Shown: positions 49,636-57,545, counted from the first letter of the stretch. The stretch: 64,000 bases of DNA from Halanaeroarchaeum sulfurireducens (GCF_001011115.1 NZ_CP008874.1:1564440-1628439); one strand, 5' to 3'. Translations and numbers: made by a program. The notes: generated from the letters alone by a model not told the origin.

Positions 49636-50165
49636 CAAATTGCCTCTGCGGCTCCAGTGGCGTCTTCGACCCCGCTGAGGGCGAGTGCGACCTCGGCGAA
49701 TGCGAGGTTTCGCCGCGTCGTTCGCCACTCCAGTAGTGTCTCCGCGTCGATATCTGCGTGGGCTCGGACCGCCTCCTCGGGTGAATTGGCGCCGAACCGG
49801 TCGCCGTACTCTCGAAGCTCCTCGCGCATCTCCAAGACGCGTCTTGTGAGGGTCTCGGTGTCCGTTTCATCGAGAATTCGGCGGGCCTGTTCGAGAGCGA
49901 GCGAATCGGTATCCCGCTGATACAGCGTCGCCTTCGAATCGGGTGCCCCTGTCTCCGCAACATACCCATGTTCGACCAGGGAGCGAAGGTGCTTACGGGC
50001 CGTCTGCTCCGACGTGAGGGCTTTTTCGGCGACAGTAGCCGCACTCATCGGTTCGTACGCTGTGCGCATCACAGACCGCACGCGGTCGAAGGGGCTGGTA
50101 TCACGTTTCCAGCCCTCATTGGCACGTTCGTTCACGTCCTCAAACGATGGGGCGGGGTCTGGCAT
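49635..50165 (-). CDS. Winged-helix regulator paired with TumE-like protein (DUF7342-like)
   Basis: A 176-residue protein. Residues about 25-85 form a winged helix: SPFDRVRSVMRTAYEPMSAA, then LTSEQTARKHLRSLVEHGYV, then a wing ending ATLYQRD. The second half is a long helical region (LALEQARRILDETDTETLTR; LEMREELREYGDRFGANSPE) likely to bind the partner or dimerise. It fits the haloarchaeal pattern of a wHTH protein upstream of a TumE/DUF6516-like protein. Just upstream of its ATG is the palindrome ACGTACGT and an AT-rich ATGATATACT box, possible self-regulatory sites. Confidence 0.7.
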   Translation of the reverse strand: MPDPAPSFEDVNERANEGWKRDTSPFDRVRSVMRTAYEPMSAATVAEKALTSEQTARKHLRSLVEHGYVAETGAPDSKATLYQRDTDSLALEQARRILDETDTETLTRRVLEMREELREYGDRFGANSPEEAVRAHADIDAETLLEWRTTRRNLAFAEVALALSGVEDATGAAEAI

Positions 50166-50334
50166 CGATAAAACGTACGTAATGCAAGTATATCATTCTA
50201 TGGAATGTTATTCTTGTTCTTGTTAGGTTGGCAGGTGCGTTTCAGTATGGACGAAAAACCGATGAAGGATGTTAACCAGGACGGCAACAAGCGCAGTGTA
50301 ACCAGCACGGAATTCCATACCTGATGAGGTTCGC

Positions 50335-50639
50335 GGTAGGCGCGGTAGAAGTATTACGGCCGAGCATACGGCGACCGAGTGTTACCGAGACGCGTCGCGT
50401 CTCGGTCGCTAACCAGAACGGATTGCGTTCTGGTGATGGTCCGAAGGACCCGGAAGGTCGCCGGTTCACAGCGCGCTTTGCGCGCTGGCCCGAGCGACCC
50501 CCGAAGGGGGTCGTGACGGGCTTTTGGCCGAGCTTTTACCGAGCGCTGGCTTCGCCAGCGCGCAGCGTAAAAGGTCGTTGTGTACGCCCGGAACACTACC
50601 GGGCGAGGCTCTACTAGTAGGCTCGGTGGAAGTGAAACG
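50335..50639. repeat. Structured repeat element, copy 1 (multi-hairpin)
   Basis: Conserved blocks shared with copies 2 and 3 are GGCCGAGCAT-CGGCGACCGAG (50358 onward), CCGAGCTTTTAC/GTAAAAGGTCG, TGTACGCCCGGAACACTACCG, and CTACTAGTAGGCTCGGTGGA followed by AGTGAAACG. Between them lie perfect hairpins with 3-nt or 4-nt loops: GAGACGC-GTC-GCGTCTC, CCAGAACG-GATTG-CGTTCTGG, GGTCC-GAA-GGACC, AGCGCGC-TTT-GCGCGCT, CGACCCCC-GAA-GGGGGTCG and GCGCTGGC-TTC-GCCAGCGC. A decayed copy of the last block (50335-50357) precedes it. The remainder of the 513-bp gap (50166-50334) shows no gene. Confidence 0.8.
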
Positions 50640-50678
50640 TGCGTTTCTACGAATCGAAAGCAGAGAGCTGTGAGAACG

Positions 50679-50819
50679 TTATTCGTTTTCGAGCGCGTCG
50701 TAAATTTCGCGGTGTTCGTCTCGATCTGCCTTGGCGACGCGCAACACGAGCTCCCGACGAATGTCCTCCATCACGTCGTCGAGCGTCGTTCGTTCGCCAG
50801 TCTTCTCTTCCGTCGCCAT
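50679..50819 (-). CDS. 46-residue partner of Doc (candidate antitoxin)
   Basis: A very small, highly charged helical protein starting MATEEKTGERTTLDDVMEDI and ending REIYDALENE. It starts 26 nt after the Doc stop on the same strand. There is no DNA-binding fold such as Phd/YefM and its order (toxin first, partner second) is reversed from the classical phd-doc operon. Its size and helical Asp/Glu/Arg pattern would suit an antitoxin that inserts a helix into the Fic site; no Fic inhibitory (S/T)xxxE(G/N) motif is obvious. Confidence 0.6.
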   Translation of the reverse strand: MATEEKTGERTTLDDVMEDIRRELVLRVAKADRDEHREIYDALENE

Positions 50820-50844
50820 GTGTATCACTTGACCACGAGCCCGG

Positions 50845-51333
50845 TTAATCGTTCGGGTCCGATGACTCGTCGGACAGTTGATCGAGTCCGAACTCGACGA
50901 GGTCGCCGCGCCACTGTTCGACCACTTCGTCCAAATTAACCTCCGTCGTACGCGTTCGGAGATAGTCGAGCACGTAATCCTCATCGACTGTCTTCTCGTC
51001 CGTCCCGAGCCGTTTCAGTATCTCCCTGATCTCGTCGTCGTATTCGAATCGATACCCATTGAACAGATAGAACACAGTCGCCGCATTGAGCGCGGTGCGC
51101 TTGTTGCCGTCCACGAACGGATGGTTGGCGACGAGGAGCCGGAGCAGATGAAACGCCTTCTCGTGAATCGTCTCTGGAATCGATCCGAAGTTTCCTTCGC
51201 TGACGTACTCCAGTGTGAATTCGATATCTCCGCAATCCGGGACCCCTGAGCTAGTGTCTGGATACTCCGAGACAATGTCCTCATGGATGTCGAGGACGTC
51301 TTCGACCGACGGATACCAGAACGGGTCGGTCAT
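50845..51333 (-). CDS. doc: Fic/Doc (death-on-curing) family toxin
   Basis: A 162-residue Fic-fold protein. The catalytic motif HPFVDGNKRTA lies near residue 91 (HxFx-D-GNKR). The preceding KAFHLLRLLVAN and following ATVFYLFNGYRF helices match Doc-type proteins. Doc phosphorylates EF-Tu and stops translation, while related Fic enzymes AMPylate; the motif here has Asp-Gly-Asn, so which activity applies is not certain. It is flanked by structured repeat copies at 50.3 and 51.5-52.1 kb, and by the 46-residue partner downstream. Confidence 0.85.
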   Translation of the reverse strand: MTDPFWYPSVEDVLDIHEDIVSEYPDTSSGVPDCGDIEFTLEYVSEGNFGSIPETIHEKAFHLLRLLVANHPFVDGNKRTALNAATVFYLFNGYRFEYDDEIREILKRLGTDEKTVDEDYVLDYLRTRTTEVNLDEVVEQWRGDLVEFGLDQLSDESSDPND

Positions 51334-51484
51334 TATCGGAAGTTCACAACCGAGTACCCTATCGTTTTCTCTCTACGAATGAACGACGGTCGGGGGATTA
51401 CCGCACATCAGTTCAGCTCGTCGAACAGAACAACGGGAACACTACGGGAGAAAATCACAATGGATTCAGGACAGGTGAGATGAG

Positions 51485-51871
51485 GCAAGCATTCGGCGAC
51501 CGAGCGTTCACGAGAGCTCCGCTCTCGTGCAGCCTCTTGAAGAGTAGAGCTCTCCAATGGTCGGCGAATCTTCGATTCGCCTCGACATCAGAAATCTCCG
51601 ATTTCTGAGGACGGCTCGGAGAGCCCGGTAGGGAGCCGATTCACTCGCGCGAACGGACGTGAGCGCGAGGCCGACGAGCGACCACCGGGAGTGAGGAGTG
51701 CTTTTGTCGCCAGAAATCGGTGATTTCTGGCTGAACAGCCAGAACGCTTCGCGTTCTGGCGATGGCCGAGCTTTTGCAAGCGAGCGGAGCGAGCGCTGCA
51801 AAAGGTCGAAGTGTACGCCCGGAACACTACCGAGCGAGTTTCTACTAGTAGGCTCGGTGGAAGTGAAACGT
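51485..51871. repeat. Structured repeat element, copy 2 (longest, multi-hairpin)
   Basis: Opens with GCATTCGGCGACCGAGCG and closes with CTACTAGTAGGCTCGGTGGA plus AGTGAAACG (ends 51871). Perfect hairpins inside include CGAGAGC-TCC-GCTCTCG, GGCGAATC-TTC-GATTCGCC, CAGAAATC-TCC-GATTTCTG, CCAGAAATC-GGT-GATTTCTGG and GCCAGAACGC-TTC-GCGTTCTGGC. The core CGAGCTTTTGC ... GCAAAAGGTCG pairs across another stem. The 150 bp before it (51334-51484) contain no gene. Confidence 0.8.
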
Positions 51872-52086
51872 CTGAAGGCCGAGCATTCGGCGACCGAGCG
51901 GCTCGGAGAGCCCGGGAGGTCGCCGATTCACTCGCGCGAACGAACGTGAGCGCGAGGCCGACGAGCGACTAACGCGAGCACAGCGAGCGGCAGGAGCGAG
52001 GACGGCTTTTGGTCGAGATTTTGCCGAGCGAGCGACGCAGTCGCTCGCGCAGCGCAAAAGGTCGAAGTGTACGCCCGGAACACTAA
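51872..52086. repeat. Structured repeat element, copy 3 (tandem to copy 2)
   Basis: Begins CTGAAGGCCGAGCATTCGGC directly after copy 2 and ends GTACGCCCGGAACACTAACG, lacking the final CTACTAGTAG block. It shares with copy 2 the TCACTCGCGCGAACGAACGT-like segment and has GCGAGCGAC-GCA-GTCGCTCGC inside the TTTTGC/GCAAAAG stem. The 188 bp after it (52087-52274) hold no gene that I can support; a short GGGGCC-AA-GCCCC palindrome is seen. Confidence 0.75.
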
Positions 52087-52274
52087 CGACCGGCCTCATC
52101 CCTGGCGGCGTGCCGTGTCGGCCGGGAAACCCTCGTGCCGGGCGGGGGCCAAGCCCCAGTCTGTCGCGTACCGGGGTTCTCCGCAAGTCATCGCGTCCTG
52201 ATGGACGAGCTCGGGCGGGGACAGCGGTACGCACTGGAGAATAGCAGGGGCGTCCGTTTAGGGATGACGGCCGG

Positions 52275-52520
52275 TCAGTCCTCTGCAAGTTCGTAATCCT
52301 CGCCGGCCTCGGTCAGCGTGTAGACCTCCTCTCGACGACCACGAATCCCGCAGATCGGCTCGACGAACCCCGCCGACACGAGGTCGTCGATCGCCTCCTG
52401 GGCCTCAGGGACGGAAATATTCGCTTCGCCGGCGATCTCGCTGGGGGTGAGCGGGCCGCGGTTGTCGAGGACGACTCTCGCGAGTTTGCCCGTACAGGAC
52501 AGCACCCCCGTTTCACACAT
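52275..52520 (-). CDS. Small winged-helix regulator with N-terminal cysteines
   Basis: An 81-residue single-domain protein. MCETGVLSCTGKLARVVLDN is followed by the winged helix LTPSEIAGEANISVPEAQEA and DDLVSAGFVEPICG, then a basic wing RGRREEVYTLTEAG. Three cysteines (residues 2, 9 and about 57) could bind metal or sense redox state, but their spacing is not a known cluster. The ATG at 52520 is used; the TTG two codons upstream is unlikely. It is divergent from the 2-hydroxyacid dehydrogenase gene and might regulate it. Confidence 0.7.
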   Translation of the reverse strand: MCETGVLSCTGKLARVVLDNRGPLTPSEIAGEANISVPEAQEAIDDLVSAGFVEPICGIRGRREEVYTLTEAGEDYELAED

Positions 52521-52650
52521 ACTCAACTGTAACCGATCACGGGCAAAAACCTTTGGCGAAGCGGCGGGAACGGGTTGTAACCCCCGCGAGAGATATTCTC
52601 TCCCGTCCCCCGGTCAGAGGGATGCACTCAAGGGTCTGGTAGCGATAGCG

Positions 52651-53616
52651 ATGACTATGGCCCCAGATATCGCCGTGTTACGCCAGAAGATTCACGGACT
52701 GGACGCCGAGGACCTCGCTGCAGTGCTTCGCTCCCGGCTGCCGGAGTACGAGGTGGCCGTGGCGACGACGCCACAGGAGGAACGCGAACTGCTGCGGACC
52801 GTTCCGATCGCCACCGGCGTGCAGGTCGATCCCGGGGACCTCGACGTGGCCGAGAACCTGGAGTTGTTCGCGTGCGTGTACGCGGGGACGGACCACCTCC
52901 CGATGGAGGCCCTGGAACGCAACGATGTGAGCGTCACGAACGCCTCGGGGGTCCACGGCCCGAACATCGCGGAGTGGGTCCTCGGTGCGATCCTCTCGTT
53001 CACGCGACGATTTCACCTCGCGTGGCGACGCAAGGAGCGCCGGGAGTGGCGTTCGTTCCCGTCCCGGGAGTTGGCGGGCAGCACCGTCACCGTCGTCGGT
53101 CTCGGGGCCATCGGCACCACGATCGTGGATCGGCTGGACCCCTTCGACGTCGAGACCATCGGAATCCGATACACCCCGGAGAAGGGAGGACCGACCGACC
53201 ACGTTCTGGGCTTCGAGGAGAACGACGTCCACGAGGCCTTCAGTCGGAGCGATTACGTCGTCCTCGCCGCCCCGCTCACCGACGTGACCGAGGGGCTCGT
53301 CGACGCGAACGCCCTCAGAACGGTACCGGCTCACGCCGTCCTACTCAACGTCGGACGGGGACCGCTGGTCGACACCGACGCCCTCGTCGACGCGCTCCAG
53401 ACCAACGCCATCCGCGGGGCGGCCCTGGACGTGACCGATCCCGAACCCCTCCCCGAGGACCACGAACTCTGGGGATTCGACAACGTGCTCATCACGCCAC
53501 ATAACGCTGGACACACCCCACAGTACTTCGAGCGCCTCGCCGACATCATCGCGGGCAATCTCGATCGAATCGAGGAAACCGGAACCTACGAGGGCCTCGA
53601 AAATCAGGTGGCCTAA
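52651..53616 (+). CDS. D-2-hydroxyacid dehydrogenase
   Basis: A 321-residue NAD(P)-dependent dehydrogenase. The Rossmann loop is TVVGLGAIGTTIVDRL. The catalytic Arg is in LNVGRGPLVDTDALV, Glu in DVTDPEPLPEDHELW, and His in VLITPHNAGHTPQY. It reduces a 2-keto acid to the D-hydroxy acid or the reverse; the specific substrate is not clear. ATGs at 52651 and 52657 are both possible starts. The adjacent divergent wHTH gene may be its regulator. Confidence 0.9.
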   Translation: MTMAPDIAVLRQKIHGLDAEDLAAVLRSRLPEYEVAVATTPQEERELLRTVPIATGVQVDPGDLDVAENLELFACVYAGTDHLPMEALERNDVSVTNASGVHGPNIAEWVLGAILSFTRRFHLAWRRKERREWRSFPSRELAGSTVTVVGLGAIGTTIVDRLDPFDVETIGIRYTPEKGGPTDHVLGFEENDVHEAFSRSDYVVLAAPLTDVTEGLVDANALRTVPAHAVLLNVGRGPLVDTDALVDALQTNAIRGAALDVTDPEPLPEDHELWGFDNVLITPHNAGHTPQYFERLADIIAGNLDRIEETGTYEGLENQVA

Positions 53617-53638
53617 CTCCGGGTTTTCCGCTCCCAAT

Positions 53639-53986
53639 TCAGACGGTCAACACGTATCGCTCGTCGTCCCTGAGGTACGTCGTGAACTGCTCGCCGATGT
53701 AATAGACGTCCACGTCGAGGTCCTCCAGTGCCTCGACAGCGTCGTAGTTTTCCGCACACGCTTTGCACGCCTCGACGTGCACCCCAGCTTCGTGGAGTTC
53801 CTGAATCCAGTAGTGGAGATCGGCGTCGGACTCGAGGAGTCCCGCGGAGGCGCCCCACACGAGCAATCTGACCTCCTCCCACCAGTCGTTGAGCGCTGCG
53901 TTGAGCGTGTACATCATGACCATATTCTCTGCAACGTCCTTTTCGCCGCTCGTCCAGAGGACGACGAGTTCGTCGGCGTCTGACAT
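53639..53986 (-). CDS. DsrE-like family protein
   Basis: A 115-residue protein with the DsrE/F fold: LVVLWTSGEKDVAENMVMMY at the N-terminus, VRLLVWGASAGLLESDADLH, and VHVEACKACAENYDAVEALE, where the Cys pair is at the usual sulfur-carrier position. It ends VYYIGEQFTTYLRDDERYVL. DsrE-type proteins relay sulfur or reduce peroxides as oligomers; the role here is not known. It is convergent with the dehydrogenase (22 nt apart) and lies downstream of asd on the same strand. Confidence 0.82.
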   Translation of the reverse strand: MSDADELVVLWTSGEKDVAENMVMMYTLNAALNDWWEEVRLLVWGASAGLLESDADLHYWIQELHEAGVHVEACKACAENYDAVEALEDLDVDVYYIGEQFTTYLRDDERYVLTV

Positions 53987-54031
53987 GGACCGACCAACGG
54001 ACGGGACCGTTAAAAGTCTCGGTACGGGCGG

Positions 54032-55063
54032 TTACAGCCAGCCGCGGTCGGCCAGCAGTTCCCCGTTCAGCACGCTCGCTCCGGCAGCCCCCCGAATGGT
54101 GTTGTGCGAGAGCACGTTGAACTGGAAGCCATCGTCATTTTGCTGGATGCCGCCGACCGCGATGGCCATGCCATCGCCCACCATTCGATCGAGGCGGGGC
54201 TGCGGTCGATCGGGTTCGTCGAAAACCTCGATCAGTGGGTCCGGCGCGGTGGGCAGATCCTGACTCGCGGCCGCGCGGAACGCCTCGGCGATCTCCTCTG
54301 TGCTCGGGTCCGCGTCGGTCTCGACGAAGACGTTCTCGAGGTGGCCGTCGATGGTCGCGATGCGGTTACAGGACGCCGAAACGCTGGCCTCGTGCCAGTC
54401 GACGCCGCCATCCCCGACCGTGCCGAGAAGTTTCCGCGATTCGGTCTCCATCTTCTCCTCCTCGCCGCCGATGTACGGGATGGCGTTGTCGATGATCTCC
54501 ATCGAGGTCACGCCGGAGTAGCCCGCCCCGGAGACCGCCTGCAGCGTGGACACGTTGACGCGTTCGATGCCGAACTGGTCGAGAGCGGCCAGCGCAGGTA
54601 CCATGGTGATGGTCGAGCAGTTCGGGTTTTTGATCAGGGCGCCATCCCAGTCGCGTTCCTCGCGCTGGACCTCGATGAGGTCCAGATGGTCGGGATTGAC
54701 CTCGGGGATGACCAGGGGGACGTCGTCGTCGAGACGAGCGTTCGAGGAGTTCGAGGAGACGACGTAGCCAGCCTCGAGGAACGCCGGTTCCACCCGCTCG
54801 GCCACACCCGAGGGAAGCGAGGAAAAGAGGAGGTCGAGATCGTCCGGGACCGCTTCGGGCTCAGTCGCCGTGACGGTCATCGACGCGACGTCCTCGGGGA
54901 TCGGGGTGGAGACGCGCCACTTGGCCGCCGCGCGGTACGAGGAGCCGGCGCTCTCCTCGCTCGCGGTGAGAGCCACCAGTTCGAAGTCCGGATGACCGTC
55001 GAGAAGCTGTACGAATCGTTGTCCGACTGCGCCAGTGGCGCCGAGGATGCCGACACGGAACAT
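54032..55063 (-). CDS. asd: Aspartate-semialdehyde dehydrogenase
   Basis: A 343-residue Asd of the archaeal/fungal type. The NADP loop is VGILGATGAVGQRFVQLL. The catalytic Cys is in KNPNCSTITMVPALAAL, and the substrate region includes SGAGYSGVTSMEIIDN and the His/Cys segment HEASVSASCNRIA. It reduces aspartyl phosphate to aspartate semialdehyde for threonine, methionine and lysine. The ATG at 55063 is used rather than the GTG three codons upstream. Confidence 0.95.
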   Translation of the reverse strand: MFRVGILGATGAVGQRFVQLLDGHPDFELVALTASEESAGSSYRAAAKWRVSTPIPEDVASMTVTATEPEAVPDDLDLLFSSLPSGVAERVEPAFLEAGYVVSSNSSNARLDDDVPLVIPEVNPDHLDLIEVQREERDWDGALIKNPNCSTITMVPALAALDQFGIERVNVSTLQAVSGAGYSGVTSMEIIDNAIPYIGGEEEKMETESRKLLGTVGDGGVDWHEASVSASCNRIATIDGHLENVFVETDADPSTEEIAEAFRAAASQDLPTAPDPLIEVFDEPDRPQPRLDRMVGDGMAIAVGGIQQNDDGFQFNVLSHNTIRGAAGASVLNGELLADRGWL

Positions 55064-55121
55064 ACTGGCCACTGGGGGACTGAAAGAGTAAGGCCTTCGG
55101 TTGCGAGAGAGATTTGTGCCT

Positions 55122-55301
55122 TCAGTTGAGTTTGCGAGTGACGTACCCGGCGATGCGGTTCCGGACCGCCTTCGACTCGACGTTCGTGAGCTGGGTTACG
55201 CTTTCCTTGTTGTGCTCGAAGTCGTCTTCCTGGAAGGCGTCGGGGTACCGCTCCATGAGGATCGTCCCCGTCTTCTTGACGTAGTCGGGTTTGATGGCCA
55301 T
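55122..55301 (-). CDS. rps17e: Ribosomal protein S17e
   Basis: A 59-residue small-subunit ribosomal protein, [20 protein letters not shown] then [20 protein letters not shown] and ending GYVTRKLN. This is the standard archaeal S17e length. It is found only on the minus strand at these coordinates, ending 58 nt before the asd start. Conserved S17e-asd adjacency in haloarchaea suggests a shared transcript. Confidence 0.95.
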   Translation of the reverse strand: MAIKPDYVKKTGTILMERYPDAFQEDDFEHNKESVTQLTNVESKAVRNRIAGYVTRKLN

Positions 55302-55428
55302 GTTGGCGCGTTCGCCTTGCTCGGGTTAAAACCATTCGTTCCGGCGAGAGACCGCGCCGCATCGGTGCTCGCTCCAGAACCGACCGGTGGGTCGCAACGT
55401 TGATGGTCCAATTGCCACCAGAGAGCGT

Positions 55429-56136
55429 ATGGAGCGAATCGGCATCCTCGGGGGCATGGCACCCGAATCCACGCTGGAGTACTACCGGATCATCGTCGAG
55501 GAGAGTCACGAGCGCGGGTGGGGGAAACGCTATCCGCAGACATTCATCAACAGCCTCAACTTCGAGACGTTTTACGAGCCACTCTCGGCGGGGAACGACG
55601 AACGGGTCGTCGAGGTACTCACCGACGGGGTCCAATCACTCGCACGGGCAGGCGCGGACTTCGCCCTCATGGCGTCGAATACGCCCCATCGGTACTTCCA
55701 GGCCGTCGACGCCGCCACGTCGATCCCGCTCGTGAACATCGTCGACGTGACCGCCGATGCGGCGGTGAAACGAGATGTCCAGCGCGTCGGTCTCCTCGGC
55801 ACCGCCTTCACGATGGAAGGAGAGTTCTACCCCGCGGGCTTCCGCGAGCGGGGACTCGAGGTCGTGACCCCATCGCCGGCCGACCGGGAGTGGATCGACG
55901 AAACGATATTCGAGGAGCTGACCGACGGCGTGTTCACCGACGAAATCGAGGCCGGGCTGCGAGACATCATCGAGAAACTGGCCACCGAGGAGGGTGTCGA
56001 CGCGGTCGCACTCGCGTGTACCGAACTCCCGCTCGTCGTCGACGACGCCGACGTCCCCGTTCCCACCCTCAACACGACCAGGCTGCACGCCGAGGCCGCG
56101 TTCGAACGGGCCGCTACGGGCGATTTTGCTCAGTGA
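55429..56136 (+). CDS. Aspartate/glutamate racemase family protein (single Cys)
   Basis: A 235-residue cofactor-independent racemase-like protein: MERIGILGGMAPESTLEYYR at the N-terminus, FALMASNTPHRYFQAVD, and AVALACTELPLVVDD. The second catalytic Cys (ACTELPL) is present, but the first position, normally Cys before NT, reads Ser (ASNTPH). Family members with one Cys can be one-directional racemases or have other activities. The ATG at 55429 gives the conserved GILGGM start. No neighbouring gene shows what it acts on. Confidence 0.85.
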   Translation: MERIGILGGMAPESTLEYYRIIVEESHERGWGKRYPQTFINSLNFETFYEPLSAGNDERVVEVLTDGVQSLARAGADFALMASNTPHRYFQAVDAATSIPLVNIVDVTADAAVKRDVQRVGLLGTAFTMEGEFYPAGFRERGLEVVTPSPADREWIDETIFEELTDGVFTDEIEAGLRDIIEKLATEEGVDAVALACTELPLVVDDADVPVPTLNTTRLHAEAAFERAATGDFAQ

Positions 56137-56139
56137 AAA

Positions 56140-56703
56140 TTACCAGTCGACGTGCTGTCGCAATCGATCGAGGGCGCGGTGCTCGCGGTCCCCGCCGCAG
56201 GTCTCCACCACGCCCGCGAAGTGGGCCAATCGTGTTCTGAGCGTCCGGTCGTCGTAGGTCGGAACACCGAGTCGTGAGGCGGCAACTGCCATCTCGACGA
56301 CGGCGTTGAATCCACGGTTCGTCACCGGGATCGATCGGCTGACGACCGTGGCCTTCCCGGGATCCATCGACCAATCGACCCACATCGTCCCGCCCTCGGT
56401 GCCACGGTCACGTTCGGACACCGAGACCTCGACCCGGGCTGCAACACCCTCAATGTCGGGGGTGTCGGCCTTCCGCTCGGTCAGCGCTGCCTCGACGAAG
56501 AGGACCGGGTCCTCCGGGAACGTGACCACCCCACGACCGGACCGCGCGAAGTTGCGCCAGGTGACCGTCTCGCCCCAGGTCCTGGCCGTCGCTGGGACGC
56601 CGGCGTGTACCCCGAGCGCCGCGACGTTCCAGCGACCGTCCGGGTCCGGGGAGAGCGTCACCGTCTCGGCGATGCCATCGAAGTCAGTCGGCCAGCCCGT
56701 CAT
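56140..56703 (-). CDS. DUF447 family protein
   Basis: A 187-residue protein of the archaeal DUF447 group, a flavin-reductase-like split-barrel fold: WPTDFDGIAETVTLSPDPDG, then VTWRNFARSGRGVVTFPEDP and IPVTNRGFNAVVEMAVAASR. DUF447 genes occur with tetrahydromethanopterin-linked C1 genes in methylotrophic bacteria and methanogens. Here it is last in a four-gene unit after cofD, a Dus-like barrel and a CitG-like gene, with a 4-nt overlap with the CitG-like gene. Confidence 0.85.
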   Translation of the reverse strand: MTGWPTDFDGIAETVTLSPDPDGRWNVAALGVHAGVPATARTWGETVTWRNFARSGRGVVTFPEDPVLFVEAALTERKADTPDIEGVAARVEVSVSERDRGTEGGTMWVDWSMDPGKATVVSRSIPVTNRGFNAVVEMAVAASRLGVPTYDDRTLRTRLAHFAGVVETCGGDREHRALDRLRQHVDW

Positions 56704-57545
56704 ACCGGGACACCCCGTTGCAGGGCGACGTAAAGGGCCGCAGCCGTGACGTCCGCTGTCGTGCCAGGGTTGATGCCGCCCTTGACGAGGTCGTCGGCGA
56801 ACGCCTCGACGTCCGCCCGTGGCGCGTCGAGAAGGGTACTGGCCCGTTCGGAGACCGAGCGGGCGACGTCATCGCCGTGTTTCGTGGCGACGAGCGAATC
56901 CGGCTCATCGGCCAACAGCGCCAGAAAGGTATCGGCCGTCCGGTCGAGGATCGGGCCGTCGCCGGCCGCCAGTCGGTCGGCGCTCGCGAACGTTCGCTCG
57001 AATCCGTTCGACCATTCAGCCGCGACGCCGTCCTTGGGTGCCGACCGCTCCATCACGGCCGCGAGGGAAATCCCGCGGGCCTCGACGTCCGGTACGGCGT
57101 CGCTTCCACGCCGAACGTCGAGGTCGGGCGCGTCCGCCGGCGGTTCGCCGACGAGGACCGCCACGTGGTCGAACGCTCGGTAGAAGGCCGCGGCGTCCGC
57201 GACGGTCGTCTCCGCGAGGACCCGCTCGACAGCATCCCGCGACGGCGGCCCGTCGCCCTCCGTCGCAGCCACGAGCGGGACGAGCAGGAGAAGCGCGCCG
57301 AACTGGGTGTTCCCACCCCGCTGGTCGGCCATCCCGGCGACCGCCCGCTCGAAGGACTCCCCTACCGGATCGCCCGCCGCCGCGGCCGCCAGCCCCGGTC
57401 GTGCCCCGACTGCTCCCGCGAGGAAATGTTCGAAGCGAAGATCGTCCAGGTCGCGGTGACGGTCGACGTTGCCCGGCTTCGGCGTCCCGGCGACCTCGAG
57501 GAGGAGCGCGAGTTCGGCGGCCTGGGCCGGCGTCCGCTGGCTCAT
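56700..57545 (-). CDS. CitG-like triphosphoribosyl-dephospho-CoA synthase family protein
   Basis: A 281-residue helical protein of the CitG/MdcB family. TPKPGNVDRHRDLDDLRFEH near the N-terminus is the family signature, ADQRGGNTQFGALLLLVPLV the second, and DLVKGGINPGTTADVTAAAL the C-terminal one. Bacterial CitG makes a CoA-derived prosthetic group for citrate lyase, but no citrate lyase genes are seen; archaeal homologues are linked to C1/pterin metabolism. It overlaps both neighbours by 4 nt, indicating a tight operon with the Dus-like gene and DUF447. Confidence 0.88.
   Translation of the reverse strand: MSQRTPAQAAELALLLEVAGTPKPGNVDRHRDLDDLRFEHFLAGAVGARPGLAAAAAGDPVGESFERAVAGMADQRGGNTQFGALLLLVPLVAATEGDGPPSRDAVERVLAETTVADAAAFYRAFDHVAVLVGEPPADAPDLDVRRGSDAVPDVEARGISLAAVMERSAPKDGVAAEWSNGFERTFASADRLAAGDGPILDRTADTFLALLADEPDSLVATKHGDDVARSVSERASTLLDAPRADVEAFADDLVKGGINPGTTADVTAAALYVALQRGVPV

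Noticed and set aside
50335-52086. CRISPR array suspected from recurring GTTTCACTTCCACC (minus strand)
   Set aside because: Units are 200-390 bp with internal palindromes, no regular 30-40 bp spacers, and no cas genes nearby.
52087-52274. RNase P or SRP RNA suspected from G/C-rich, foldable sequence
   Set aside because: The conserved core motifs of either RNA are not found and the region is too short.
51845-52288. 147-codon minus-strand frame across repeat copy 3
   Set aside because: It reads through the structured repeats; the Arg/Ser/Pro-rich product reflects repeat DNA rather than coding selection.
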